DNA of 64,000 nt from Brucella pseudintermedia (GTDB taxonomy: Bacteria > Pseudomonadota > Alphaproteobacteria > Rhizobiales > Rhizobiaceae), in assembly GCF_042697365.1 (NCBI RefSeq), contig NZ_CP137604.1. One strand, 5' to 3'. Made by a program: the position numbers and the translations under genes. The notes under the pieces are model-generated. The model saw only the letters and a list, made by a program, of their open reading frames with translations, searched no databases and had not been told where the DNA came from. Below are positions 44,177 to 53,356 of this stretch, in pieces (the first letter of the stretch is position 1; every line of letters begins with the position of its first letter).

Positions 44177-44191
44177 GTTTTCCCTTGGAAA
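44156..44191 (+). promoter_or_regulatory. Hairpin overlapping the leader peptide
   Basis: TTTCC (44156-44160) and GGGAA (44161-44165) pair with TTCCC (44180-44184) and GGAAA (44187-44191), with a TT bulge and a 14-nt loop containing the leader stop codon. There is no U-run. Confidence 0.4.
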
Positions 44192-44276
44192 TGTGCAGGA
44201 AATTTCTTGGAGCGCGCCCTGTCGGCTGATTACAATACGGGCCGTTCCGGAGGCTTTGCTCAACAATGGGGTGGAG

Positions 44277-45281
44277 ATGTCGAACAAGAAGAAACCGCTG
44301 GTCGTTCTTACGCGTAAATTGCCGGACCCAGTGGAAACCCGGATGCGGGAACTGTTTGATGCGCGTCTGAATATAGACGACCACCGCATGAATCAGCCGG
44401 AAATCATCGCCGCCATGAAAGAAGCGGACGTTCTGGTGCCTTGCATCACGGATGTCATCGACGCAGCAGCAATCGAGCAGGCTGGCCCCAATCTCAAGCT
44501 GATCGCAAACTTCGGCAACGGCGTGGACAATATCGACGTTGCCGCAGCAGCAAAGCGCGGCATTACCGTCACCAATACGCCGAATGTTCTTACCGAGGAT
44601 ACGGCGGACATGACACTGGCGCTGCTGCTCTCCGTGCCAAGACGTCTGGTGGAGGGCGCCAATGTGCTGGGCGAGCGCCACGGGCAGTGGCCGGGCTGGT
44701 CGCCGACCTGGATGCTGGGGCGGCGTATCTGGGGCAAGCGTCTCGGCATTGTCGGCATGGGGCGCATCGGTACGGCCGTTGCCCGCCGCGCCAAGGCTTT
44801 CGGACTTTCCATTCACTATCACAACCGCAAACGCGTCAGCCCGCAGGTCGAGGAAGAACTGGAGGCGACCTACTGGGATAGTCTCGACCAGATGCTGGCC
44901 CGGATGGACATCATCTCGGTCAACTGCCCATCGACGCCTGCCACTTTCCATCTGCTGTCTGCTCGCCGCATCGCGTTGATGCAGCCAACCGCCTATATGG
45001 TCAACACGGCGCGCGGCCAGATCATCGACGAGAATGCGCTGATCGAGCTGATCGAACAGGGCAAGCTCGCAGGCGCAGGTCTGGACGTGTTCGAGAACGA
45101 ACCGGCGGCCAATCCGCGTTTGCTGGCCCTTGCGGAAAAAGGCAAGGTTGTCCTGCTGCCGCATATGGGCTCGGCCACCATGGAGGGCCGCATCGATATG
45201 GGTGACAAGGTCATCATCAATATCAAGGCTTTTGTCGACGGGCATCGCCCGCCCGATCGCGTATTGCCAAACCGGGTTTAG
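44277..45281 (+). CDS. D-2-hydroxyacid dehydrogenase (glyoxylate/hydroxypyruvate reductase-like)
   Basis: 334 aa from ATG 44277 (MSNKKKPLVVLTRKLPD); the frame extends to 44193 without conservation. It has a Rossmann motif GMGRIGTAVARRAKAFG (about 160-176), with catalytic Arg in VNTARGQIIDENAL, Glu in DVFENEPAANPRL and His in LPHMGSATMEGR, the complete triad of D-isomer-specific dehydrogenases. The most likely substrates are glyoxylate or hydroxypyruvate. Its last 4 nt overlap the end of the convergent hydrolase gene. Confidence 0.9.
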   Translation: MSNKKKPLVVLTRKLPDPVETRMRELFDARLNIDDHRMNQPEIIAAMKEADVLVPCITDVIDAAAIEQAGPNLKLIANFGNGVDNIDVAAAAKRGITVTNTPNVLTEDTADMTLALLLSVPRRLVEGANVLGERHGQWPGWSPTWMLGRRIWGKRLGIVGMGRIGTAVARRAKAFGLSIHYHNRKRVSPQVEEELEATYWDSLDQMLARMDIISVNCPSTPATFHLLSARRIALMQPTAYMVNTARGQIIDENALIELIEQGKLAGAGLDVFENEPAANPRLLALAEKGKVVLLPHMGSATMEGRIDMGDKVIINIKAFVDGHRPPDRVLPNRV

Positions 45282-46120
45282 TTTTTCCGGACGATGGTCT
45301 GCGTTTCTCCGGCGTTCTTGCCGTCGATAAAGCGCAGTACCGTATGTGCATAAAGGCGCGGATTCTCTACCGGAACACCGTGTCCGGCGTCGGGCAGGAT
45401 AATCAGTTGCGCGCCCGGTATCTGGCTTGCGATGAATTCGGTATGCTCACGCCTAATCGCCGTATCATGGTCGCCGATGACTATCGCCGTGCGCACGCTG
45501 ATGTCCGACAGTTCCTCGCCGGTATAATTCGGCTCGTTTGCCCAGAGCGCATGAATTTCCTTGTCGATGCTCTCATAGTGGCGCAGTTCCGGTATTGGTT
45601 TTCCCTCGGCCCGGGCCTCGATATAGCCGGTATTTCCGTCAGGCGTGACATTTGCTGCCTGCGCAAACAGGCTTTTCAGCCGCTCGGGATAACGCATGGC
45701 GATATCGAGGCCGATAATGCCGCCATCGCTCCAGCCGACGAGATCAACCTTGTCGATGCGGAGAAAGTCGAGCAGCGCCACATAATCGTCGGCCATCAAG
45801 CCATAGGTGATCGGATCTTTGGTGCGGGTGGATCGTCCCTGTCCGCGACTGTCGGCAACGATGACGGTGTGATGGCGCGCAAGGATCGGAAGCTGCGCAT
45901 CCCATACATGCTGGTCGGACAGGCCCCCCGGAATGAGCAGGATTGGCGATCCCTTGCCCACAACCCGGTAGTGCATTTCGATGCCGTTGACCGCGGCAAA
46001 AGCGGCAGGGGATGCGGGGATGGCCATGCGCGCAATCCTCTCGGTCGAAACGGAGGAAGGAAAAGACAAGGCAAAGCCGATCAGCAGAACCGCAACCGTC
46101 AGAGTCGTCTTTCCCTTCAT
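45278..46120 (-). CDS. Alpha/beta hydrolase, exported
   Basis: 280 aa. An N-terminal signal or anchor (about 1-25) implies periplasmic or membrane location. The fold motifs are the oxyanion segment LIPGGLSDQHVW, nucleophile elbow GWSDGG (Ser), acid in VIGDHD and His in PDAGHG. The specificity is unknown (esterase or peptidase-like). Last gene of the minus-strand aminopeptidase-MarR-NlpC/P60-hydrolase unit, 17 nt after NlpC/P60. It overlaps the convergent dehydrogenase end by 4 nt. Confidence 0.85.
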   Translation of the reverse strand: MKGKTTLTVAVLLIGFALSFPSSVSTERIARMAIPASPAAFAAVNGIEMHYRVVGKGSPILLIPGGLSDQHVWDAQLPILARHHTVIVADSRGQGRSTRTKDPITYGLMADDYVALLDFLRIDKVDLVGWSDGGIIGLDIAMRYPERLKSLFAQAANVTPDGNTGYIEARAEGKPIPELRHYESIDKEIHALWANEPNYTGEELSDISVRTAIVIGDHDTAIRREHTEFIASQIPGAQLIILPDAGHGVPVENPRLYAHTVLRFIDGKNAGETQTIVRKN

Positions 46121-46137
46121 GAGTTTCCCGCCCGTAT

Positions 46138-46998
46138 TCAGGGTCTTCTCACAAGCGTCGGCAGATCGTAGAGATAGGCTATGCGCTTGATCGCGTCCTG
46201 CAGCGGTTCAAGCGTAACCGTCATCGTATGGCCGCTTGCATGGATGAGCATGTCGGGCGAGGCGCAGATAGCGACATGACCCTTCCAGAAGACGAGATCG
46301 CCGCGCTTCAGATTGGAATAGGTTGCATCGGGCTTGATGATATCGCCAAGCGTATTCTGCTGCATGTCGGAATCGCGCAGAACCTTGCGGCCCGCCACCC
46401 ACATGGAAAGTTGCACGAGACCGGAGCAGTCGATGCCGAAGCCGGACGTGCCGCCCCACAGATAGGGCGTGTGAAGAAGGGTTTCTGCGACGGCCACATA
46501 GTCCGCCGCGTGTTCGTCAACCGGCACAAGATGGCTTGCGATGAGCGCCTCACCGCTTTCCAGCAGCGCATATTTGGTGCCTCGCGTCTCGGCGGCGCCG
46601 ACGATGCGCACGCGGGAACCGAGTGACAGCGCCTTCGTATGCGGGAAGCGGAGATCAGAGCCGGGATAAACGAAGGTTCGGGGCACTGCCACCATATGCG
46701 TCGCATCGCTCGCCGGGCGTTCCAGCGCGGCAGCGGAGACATAACCAGTGTAGCCGTCGCGTTCGGCCTGAACCCACGACCATCCGTCCATTTCCTCGAA
46801 TACGCGGACAGAATCGCCAAAGATCATCTGGGTCTGCGGCCCGCTATCCATGCGCGGTTCGGCCCGCAGATCGACAACCGGGACGGAAACCTGCATGGGC
46901 GTTCCGGCGGCAAAACGCGCCGCTTCCACCTGACCGGCCAGCCTTTCATCGGCGAGGTCGGGACGGTAGGCGTTGAGGCGGCGATCGAGCATGGTCAA
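46138..46998 (-). CDS. NlpC/P60 family cell-wall endopeptidase with SH3 domains
   Basis: 286 aa, no evident signal peptide. Two SH3-like units (about 36-95 and 105-160; VPVVDLRAEPRMDSGPQTQ and RTFVYPGSDLRFPHTKAL) precede an NlpC/P60 domain with catalytic Cys in GIDCSGLVQ, His in KGHVAIC and a third polar residue in LIHASGH. This architecture is that of gamma-D-glutamyl-diamino-acid endopeptidases acting on peptidoglycan stem peptides; lack of a signal suggests cytoplasmic recycling. Its ATG overlaps the MarR stop (ATGA). A start 2 codons later is possible. Confidence 0.9.
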   Translation of the reverse strand: MTMLDRRLNAYRPDLADERLAGQVEAARFAAGTPMQVSVPVVDLRAEPRMDSGPQTQMIFGDSVRVFEEMDGWSWVQAERDGYTGYVSAAALERPASDATHMVAVPRTFVYPGSDLRFPHTKALSLGSRVRIVGAAETRGTKYALLESGEALIASHLVPVDEHAADYVAVAETLLHTPYLWGGTSGFGIDCSGLVQLSMWVAGRKVLRDSDMQQNTLGDIIKPDATYSNLKRGDLVFWKGHVAICASPDMLIHASGHTMTVTLEPLQDAIKRIAYLYDLPTLVRRP

Positions 46999-47390
46999 AG
47001 TGGTAACTCCCTGGCTTTGGCGATCACCAGATCACCCAGTCTTTCAACATAAAGTGCACCGGCAACCGTTCTCTTTACTAGCACATTTCGCCGGTCTTTT
47101 TCATCACGATGCCGGGAAACAAGATCGAGCGCGCCCATTGTGTCGAGCGCGCGTGTGATAACCGGTTTGGTGACATTCAGTTTCGCTGCGAGCCCCCGCA
47201 CGGTATGTGGCGGGGGCTCCAGATAGATGGTGAGCAAAATGGCTGCCTGTCGCGTGGTGAGATCGGGCATCTCGTCGCGCACCTGTTCCAGCGACAGGGT
47301 TCTCAGCAATGTCAGCGCCTGCAGCGGCTTCAGCTCAATTGGCATCCGGCTCCACCAAAGCTGGGATTGTTTCGGAACCGTTTTATCCAA
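46995..47390 (-). CDS. MarR family transcriptional regulator
   Basis: 131 aa. Winged helix of the MarR type: LTTRQAAILLTIYLEPPP, the recognition region VRGLAAKLNVTKPVITRALDTM and wing RDEKDRRNVLVKRT. It is embedded between the aminopeptidase (29-nt gap) and NlpC/P60 (4-nt overlap) genes, so it probably autoregulates this cell-wall peptide-processing unit. The ligand is unknown. Confidence 0.88.
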   Translation of the reverse strand: MDKTVPKQSQLWWSRMPIELKPLQALTLLRTLSLEQVRDEMPDLTTRQAAILLTIYLEPPPHTVRGLAAKLNVTKPVITRALDTMGALDLVSRHRDEKDRRNVLVKRTVAGALYVERLGDLVIAKARELPL

Positions 47391-47419
47391 TCTGCTTTCG
47401 GCGTTTCAGGCAAGCGGAT

Positions 47420-48802
47420 TCAGCGCGCCGGGTAGCGTTCCTTCAAAAGCTGGTAAAGAGCGCGAATGGCTTGCGCCTCGCCACCGACCGGAGAAGCAGG
47501 CTTTTCCACCGGCACCCAGCCGAAAATGTCGAAATGCGCCCATGCGCGTGCCTTTTCTACAAATTTGTCGAGGAAGAGTGCCGCCGTTACCGACCCGGCA
47601 AACCCGTCCGTGGTGACATTGTTGATGTCGGCAATCCGCGAGGAGAGTTTTTGCGCGTAGGGCTTCCAGAGCGGCATCCGCCACAGCGGGTCCGCCGTCA
47701 CATCAGCACTGTTTGCAATCGAAGCGGCAAGCTCGTCATCATGCGTGTAGAATGGCGGCAGATCAGGGCCGAGCGCAACACGCGCAGCACCCGTCAGGGT
47801 CGCCATGTCGATCAGGAGTGCAGGCTCTTCTTCATCGGCCAGCGCAAGCGCGTCGGCAAGGACCAGACGGCCTTCCGCATCGGTATTGCCGATTTCGACG
47901 GTCAGGCCCTTGCGGCTTTGCAGTACGTCGCCCGGACGGAACGAGTTTCCGGCGATCGAATTCTCCACTGCCGGGATGAGCACCCGCAAGCGCACCGGCA
48001 GTTGTGCATCCATGATCATGGAGGCGAGGCCCAGCACATTGGCGGCTCCGCCCATGTCCTTCTTCATGAGAAGCATACCGCTTGCCGGTTTGATATCGAG
48101 ACCGCCTGTATCGAAGCAGACACCCTTGCCGACAAGGGTGATTTTCGGATCGTCTGACTTACCCCAGCCAAGATCGATCAGGCGTGGCTCAATAGCGCCA
48201 GCACGACCGACGGCATGGATCATGGGAAAATTCTTCTCCAGAAGCGCATCGCCTTGTGTGATGGCAATGTCTGCCTTGTATTTCTTCGCCAGTTCACGGG
48301 CGGCGTTTTCGAGGGCATCCGGCCCCATATCGTTGGTTGGTGTGTTGATGAGGTCGCGCACCAGAGTTATCGCCGTGGCGATGCGGCGGATTTCGGCTTC
48401 ATCCAGACCATCAGGCAAGGCAAGGCGGATCGCCTTGCCATTCGCTTTGCGATAGCGCGTGAAACTATAGCCGCCCATCAGGAAACCCAGCACTGCGAGC
48501 GCTCTGTCATCGACCGCGCCCTCAAAATGCCAGTCCCCTTCTGGAAGGCTGCGGGCGAGCTTTCCGGCCAGAAGCTGCGACTGGCCGCCCTTCTCCGCGT
48601 CGCCGGTTCCAAAAAGTGCCCCCGATACCGATCCGTCTGCGCCCGGGAGAGCGAGCACGCGTCCGGCTTCGCCATCAAAGCCATTGGCCTTGGCCCATGC
48701 AACGGCCCCGGCGGGAAGGCCGGAAGTTTCCAGCCCGCCATTCGGCGTAAACCAGACCGGACGGCTTTGTTCGGATTTTCGGGAAAGAAGTTCGACAGAC
48801 AT
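47420..48802 (-). CDS. M17 leucyl aminopeptidase family protein
   Basis: 460 aa from ATG 48802 with AAGAGG upstream; the longer frame (to 48916) was rejected. The two-zinc centre is intact: VGKGVCFDTGGLDIKPASGM (Lys, Asp) and NTDAEGRLVLADAL (Asp, Glu, Arg). It cleaves N-terminal residues from peptides in the cytoplasm. First gene of a four-gene unit with MarR, NlpC/P60 and the exported hydrolase, suggesting use on peptides from peptidoglycan turnover. Confidence 0.93.
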   Translation of the reverse strand: MSVELLSRKSEQSRPVWFTPNGGLETSGLPAGAVAWAKANGFDGEAGRVLALPGADGSVSGALFGTGDAEKGGQSQLLAGKLARSLPEGDWHFEGAVDDRALAVLGFLMGGYSFTRYRKANGKAIRLALPDGLDEAEIRRIATAITLVRDLINTPTNDMGPDALENAARELAKKYKADIAITQGDALLEKNFPMIHAVGRAGAIEPRLIDLGWGKSDDPKITLVGKGVCFDTGGLDIKPASGMLLMKKDMGGAANVLGLASMIMDAQLPVRLRVLIPAVENSIAGNSFRPGDVLQSRKGLTVEIGNTDAEGRLVLADALALADEEEPALLIDMATLTGAARVALGPDLPPFYTHDDELAASIANSADVTADPLWRMPLWKPYAQKLSSRIADINNVTTDGFAGSVTAALFLDKFVEKARAWAHFDIFGWVPVEKPASPVGGEAQAIRALYQLLKERYPAR

Positions 48803-48924
48803 GATGCCTCTTTCTGGCCAGTAGGTGATGTTCCGCAAAAGCGCATGGGTTTTGTCGGAAGTCCATAAAAACAGACAGATAGCGCGATTATTGCCGTGCG
48901 GAAACCAAAACCACAATCGCTATA

Positions 48925-48946
48925 TTAACCAATCATTAGGGTTAAC
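48925..48946. promoter_or_regulatory. CtrA-like half-sites upstream of tadD
   Basis: TTAACCAA (48925-48932) and GTTAAC (48941-48946) lie about 85-105 nt upstream of tadD. TTAACCAT is a known CtrA half-site core; the match here has one mismatch. The same 8-mer occurs in the flp promoter region. Confidence 0.4.
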
Positions 48947-49028
48947 AGATTATTGATTGAGCAGGAATTGGGCTTGAGGGTGACTAAAGCATGTCGGGTG
49001 ACGACACGCTTTTGGCAGGAGAGGCGGG

Positions 49029-49835
49029 ATGCTGAACATCGTTCGAAAAGACGCTATCGCAACACGTCTTGGCTTCGCCTGTATTCTTTCAGCACTGGTA
49101 CTTTCCGGCTGCACATCGGTAGACCGGACCACGACCGGATCGGTGCGCCGCGCCGCAACCGTTGCCACTTTCGATCACATGAACGACGCGCAGCTTGCAG
49201 CCATGGCCGGGCGGCTCGGCGCGCAATATGAGCGCAATCCGAAGGATCGCCAGACGGCGCTCAACTACGCCAATGTGCTGGCGCGCCTTGGCCGCAACGA
49301 TCAGGCGCTGGCCGTCATGCGGGCGCTTGCCATCGTCTATCCGAAGGATCAGGCCGTTCTTGCCGCCTATGGCAAGGCGCTTGCTGGTGCTGGGCAGTTC
49401 GACGGCGCGCTCGACGCCATTCGCCGCGCGCAAAACCCGGCCTATCCCGACTGGAAACTGGTTTCCGCCGAGGGCGCCATTCTCGACCAGATGGGCCGGA
49501 AGGAAGAAGCCCGCGCGACTTATCAAAAGGCGCTGCAGCTTCAGCCGAATGAACCGTCAATCATCTCCAATATGGGCATGTCCTATCTTCTGGCCGGTGA
49601 TGCGCGGACTGCGGAAACCTATTTCAAGCAGGCCGCGGCTGCCCCCGGTGCCGACAGCCGCGTGCGCCAGAATCTTGCCCTGTCGGTCGGTCTGCAAGGC
49701 CGCTTTCAGGAAGCCGAGGCGATTGCCGCGCAAGAGATTTCTCCGCAGCAGGCTAAGGCCAATACGGATTATCTGCGGTCAATGCTGGCCCAGCAGAATT
49801 CCTGGAACATGCTCAAGGACAAGCCGAAGGGCTGA
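49029..49835 (+). CDS. tadD: TadD-type tetratricopeptide-repeat lipoprotein
   Basis: 268 aa. Lipoprotein signal with lipobox LSGC (Cys28). From about residue 60 there are four to five TPR-like helical pairs (YANVLARLGRNDQALAVMRAL; AEGAILDQMGRKEEARATYQKAL; NMGMSYLLAGDARTAETYFKQA). TadD is an outer-membrane pilotin-like factor for the Tad secretin. It is read toward tadC, the last gene of the minus-strand Tad operon, and converges with it (11-nt gap). Confidence 0.9.
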   Translation: MLNIVRKDAIATRLGFACILSALVLSGCTSVDRTTTGSVRRAATVATFDHMNDAQLAAMAGRLGAQYERNPKDRQTALNYANVLARLGRNDQALAVMRALAIVYPKDQAVLAAYGKALAGAGQFDGALDAIRRAQNPAYPDWKLVSAEGAILDQMGRKEEARATYQKALQLQPNEPSIISNMGMSYLLAGDARTAETYFKQAAAAPGADSRVRQNLALSVGLQGRFQEAEAIAAQEISPQQAKANTDYLRSMLAQQNSWNMLKDKPKG

Positions 49836-49846
49836 ACCTTCTTTCA

Positions 49847-50848
49847 TCAGTTGCCGCCGAACAATCCGCCTTGCGCGGATATCTGGATGAAGGCCGGGCC
49901 GAGGATGACGATAAAGAGCACCGGCAGGAAGAAAACAATCATCGGCACGGTGAGTTTCGGCGGCAGGGCTGCAGCCTTCTTTTCGGCTTCAAGCAGACGC
50001 AGGTCGCGGCTTTCCTGAGAAAGCGTGCGCAGCGCCTGCGCGACCGGCGTGCCGTAACGTTCGGCCTGGATCAGCGCTTGCGTGACCGATTTCACCGGTT
50101 CCAGACCTGTGCGATTGGCGAGATTTTCATAGGCCTGACGGCGCTCCGGCAGGAAGGAAAGCTCGGCATTGGTCAGCATGAGTTCTTCGGCCAGCTCGAC
50201 GGATTGGATGCCGATTTCATCGGCTACCCGGCGGAAAGCCGCTTCCGTGGACATGCCCGATTCGACGCAGATCAGCATGAGATCGAGCGCATCCGGCCAT
50301 GCCCGCCGGATCGATTGCTTGCGCTTGGTTGCCCGGTTCGAGACATAGAGGTTGGGCGCATAAAAACCGGCATAGCCGGCAAAAATGCAGACGAGAAGAC
50401 GAACGAAGAATGTTTGATCGGCAAGCACGCCGAGCATGAAAATATAGATCGCGGCAACGGCCATTACCCCAAAAGGCAGCACGAAACGCAGGAACAGGAA
50501 GATGTTGAGCGGATTTTGCCCCCGGAAGCCCGCTTGCCTGAGCGAAGCAATCGTCTTTTCGTCAGCCAGCGCGCGTTTGAGATCGAGCTTTTCAACGAAT
50601 TCCCGGATGCCCTGCTTCTGCTGATGACGCAGGCTGCTGCGACGGTCGCTTTCGGCGGCGAGACGGGCCCGCTCGCGCGAGCGAATGGCTTCGCGTTCGA
50701 TGGCGACCGACTTCATGCGCGATTTGAGCGCGCTGCCGCTCAGTACCGGCAGGAGGATTGTCACCGCGGTTGCAAAAACCGCGACCGTGATCAGGGCGCC
50801 GATCAGAAAATGCGGGTCGGACAATTTCTGTGTGAGGAGAGAGATCAT
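49847..50848 (-). CDS. tadC: Tad pilus inner-membrane platform protein TadC
   Basis: 333 aa. One membrane segment at the N-terminus, two near the middle (about 110-160), and a last one at the C-terminus, enclosing a T2SSF domain with LICVESGMSTEAAFRRVADEIG. A GspF/PilC-like platform subunit that pairs with TadB to hold the TadA ATPase. It is 10 nt after tadB. Confidence 0.93.
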   Translation of the reverse strand: MISLLTQKLSDPHFLIGALITVAVFATAVTILLPVLSGSALKSRMKSVAIEREAIRSRERARLAAESDRRSSLRHQQKQGIREFVEKLDLKRALADEKTIASLRQAGFRGQNPLNIFLFLRFVLPFGVMAVAAIYIFMLGVLADQTFFVRLLVCIFAGYAGFYAPNLYVSNRATKRKQSIRRAWPDALDLMLICVESGMSTEAAFRRVADEIGIQSVELAEELMLTNAELSFLPERRQAYENLANRTGLEPVKSVTQALIQAERYGTPVAQALRTLSQESRDLRLLEAEKKAAALPPKLTVPMIVFFLPVLFIVILGPAFIQISAQGGLFGGN

Positions 50849-50858
50849 ATCCGGTGCC

Positions 50859-51869
50859 TCACATATCGAAGTTGATCATGTTCTTCATGATGAAAATGCC
50901 GGTCAGCATCAGGACAGCCGCAATGCCGAGCAGCATATGGCCGGTCGAAGACGTGAAAAGCAGCGTCATATATTGCGGGCTCGTCAAATAGACGAGAACC
51001 ATAACGATGAAGGGCAAGGCGCCGATAATCGCAGCCGAAGCCTTGGCTTCCATGGAAAGCGCATTGACCTTGGCCTTCATCTTTTTCCGGTCGCGCAGAA
51101 CCTTTGACAAGTTATTGAGCGCCTCGGAAAGATTGCCGCCCGCCTGTGCCTGTATCTGGATGACGATGGCGAAGAAGTTGGTTTCCGGGCAAGGCATGGA
51201 ATCGGGCATTTTGCCGACCGCTTCGGGGATGGAAAGCCCGATCTGTTGCGCCTCGACGACCTTCTTGAACTCGCTCTTGACCGGTTCCACCGCCTCGCTT
51301 GCAATGAGCCGCAAGCCGTCATTGAGCGGAAGCCCAGCGCGGGTCGCGCGCACGATGACATCGAGCGCGTTGGGAAATTCCTCAAGGAACTTCTTCAGCC
51401 GTTGCTTGCGCCTGTGCAGCACGAACCAGCGCGGCAAGCCGAAGAAACCGGCAACGGCGACACCCGGCAGGAAAAGTAGCGGCGCGCCGAAAAGCAGCGC
51501 GATGAAAGTGGCAAAAAATGCCGTCACGCCGGAATAGAGATAGAATTTCTGTAAGGTGAGATTGAGCCCCGCCTGCGTCAGCAGGATGCGCAGGGGCGGG
51601 TATTTCTGGTTCTTCTCACGCTGCTTTTGCCGGGCTTCCAGATCCTTGATATTGTCCTGGAGCTGTTTGCGGCGCTTCTGGATGTCGGCGTTTCTGTCGC
51701 GCTCGCTGCGCGTAATCGCCCGTTCCGAGCCGCTGTTGCGCACGGTCTCAAAGCGCCGCGCTGCATGATCCTTCTTGCCGAGCTTGTCGTAAAAGAGCGC
51801 AAAGAACAAAGCAGCACAAGCAATGACGGCGAGCACCACGAACATCACAATGCTGGCCGGCCCTGTCAT
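50859..51869 (-). CDS. tadB: Tad pilus inner-membrane platform protein TadB
   Basis: 336 aa. An N-terminal membrane segment, a charged cytoplasmic stretch of about 60 residues (RSERDRNADIQKRRKQLQD), two central membrane segments and a T2SSF domain (NALDVIVRATRAGLPLNDGL, PETNFFAIVIQIQAQAGGNL), ending with two membrane segments. It forms the platform with TadC. It overlaps tadA by 4 nt. Confidence 0.93.
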   Translation of the reverse strand: MTGPASIVMFVVLAVIACAALFFALFYDKLGKKDHAARRFETVRNSGSERAITRSERDRNADIQKRRKQLQDNIKDLEARQKQREKNQKYPPLRILLTQAGLNLTLQKFYLYSGVTAFFATFIALLFGAPLLFLPGVAVAGFFGLPRWFVLHRRKQRLKKFLEEFPNALDVIVRATRAGLPLNDGLRLIASEAVEPVKSEFKKVVEAQQIGLSIPEAVGKMPDSMPCPETNFFAIVIQIQAQAGGNLSEALNNLSKVLRDRKKMKAKVNALSMEAKASAAIIGALPFIVMVLVYLTSPQYMTLLFTSSTGHMLLGIAAVLMLTGIFIMKNMINFDM

Positions 51870-53344
51870 GCACTGGCCCTTTCCATGCTGTCGAGCACGG
51901 ATGCAAGGCGGCTGTCTTCATTATAGTAGCGGGCGCGCTCCCAGAAGGCGGGACGCCCGATGCCGGTCGAGCTATGGCTGCCGAGAATGCGGCCGGAAGC
52001 GTCTTCCCCCTTGATATCGTAGAGAACGAGATCCTGCGTGGTGATGACGTCGCCTTCGAGCCCGACCACTTCCGTAATATGGGTGATGCGGCGCGAGCCG
52101 TCGCGCAGGCGTGCGGCCTGGATGATGATGTCGACCGAACCGACGATGATCTCGCGCACCGTCTTTTGCGGCAGCACATAACCGCCCATGGCGATCATGG
52201 CTTCCATGCGGTTGAGGCACTCGCGCGGGCTGTTGGCATGGATCGTGCCCATCGAACCGTCATGGCCTGTATTCATGGCTTGCAGGAGATCGAACACTTC
52301 AGGCCCGCGCACTTCGCCGACAATGATGCGTTCGGGACGCATGCGCAGGCAGTTCTTTACCAGATCGCGCATGGTGACTTCGCCTTCGCCTTCCAGATTG
52401 GGCGGGCGGGTTTCCAGACGCACCACATGCGGCTGCTGCAATTGCAGTTCTGCCGAATCTTCGCAGGTGATGATGCGTTCGTGCGCGTCGATATAGCGTG
52501 TCAGGCAGTTCAGAAGCGTGGTCTTGCCCGAGCCGGTGCCTCCCGAAATAATGACATTGCAGCGCACCCGGCTGATGATCTGCAAGAGTTCCGCCCCGGC
52601 ATTCGATATGGCGCCGAACCGCACCAGTTGGTCGAGCGTCAGCTTGTCCTTGCGGAACTTGCGGATGGTGAGGGTCGGACCGTCGAGCGACAGCGGCGGC
52701 GCGATGACGTTGACGCGTGAGCCGTCCGGCAAGCGGGCATCGCAGATCGGGCTCGATTCATCGACGCGGCGTCCCACCTGGCTCACGATGCGCTGGCAGA
52801 TGTTGAGAAGCTGCTGGTTGTCGCGGAAACGAATGCCGGTTTCCTGCAGCAGGCCATCCACTTCGATATAGGTGCGGCGCGAACCGTTCACCATGATATC
52901 GGCAATGTCATCGCGGGAAAGAAGCGGCTCCAGGGGACCATAACCCAGCACGTCATTGCAGATGTCGTCGAGCAGTTCTTCCTGCTCGGCAATCGACATG
53001 ACGAAGTTCTTGATGGCAATAATGTCATTGACGATATCGCGGATTTCCTCGCGCGCGGCATCCGGCGCCATGCGGGACAGTTGCGACAGATCTATCGTGT
53101 CGATCAGCGCGGAGAAGACCTGCGATTTGGTGTCGTAATAGCTCTCGGTCTTTTCACGTCCTTGCGTGCCGGCCTGGACCGGGGATTTTACCGGCGTCGA
53201 AGGAACGGATGCCTGTATGCGGGACGGTTGCACGGTTGGCTGGGCCGATGCGGACGTTGCAGCAGGCGTGGCAGGTTTTGGTGCAACCGGTCGCATTCCG
53301 CTTTCCGGTCTGTTTCCCGTATCGTTGCCTCTTCTGCCGAACAT
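51866..53344 (-). CDS. cpaF: Tad pilus assembly ATPase TadA/CpaF
   Basis: 492 aa. A disordered Pro/Thr/Ser-rich N-terminus (about 1-70) precedes a GspE-type hexameric ATPase with Walker A GGTGSGKTTLLN and Walker B/Asp boxes (PERIIVGEVRGPEVFDLLQA), plus the His box MGTIHANSP. CpaF powers both assembly and retraction of Flp pili. It is cotranslated with tadB. Confidence 0.96.
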   Translation of the reverse strand: MFGRRGNDTGNRPESGMRPVAPKPATPAATSASAQPTVQPSRIQASVPSTPVKSPVQAGTQGREKTESYYDTKSQVFSALIDTIDLSQLSRMAPDAAREEIRDIVNDIIAIKNFVMSIAEQEELLDDICNDVLGYGPLEPLLSRDDIADIMVNGSRRTYIEVDGLLQETGIRFRDNQQLLNICQRIVSQVGRRVDESSPICDARLPDGSRVNVIAPPLSLDGPTLTIRKFRKDKLTLDQLVRFGAISNAGAELLQIISRVRCNVIISGGTGSGKTTLLNCLTRYIDAHERIITCEDSAELQLQQPHVVRLETRPPNLEGEGEVTMRDLVKNCLRMRPERIIVGEVRGPEVFDLLQAMNTGHDGSMGTIHANSPRECLNRMEAMIAMGGYVLPQKTVREIIVGSVDIIIQAARLRDGSRRITHITEVVGLEGDVITTQDLVLYDIKGEDASGRILGSHSSTGIGRPAFWERARYYNEDSRLASVLDSMERASA

Positions 53345-53356
53345 GATTTCCTGCCG

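Larger units (their letters stand above)
43813..44276. other. Divergent intergenic region before the 2-hydroxyacid dehydrogenase
   Basis: 464 nt. The left half carries the signal-less upstream part of the SH3 gene frame and its promoter. The right half carries a candidate leader peptide (44135-44176) and hairpin (44156-44191). No other structure was seen. Confidence 0.55.
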
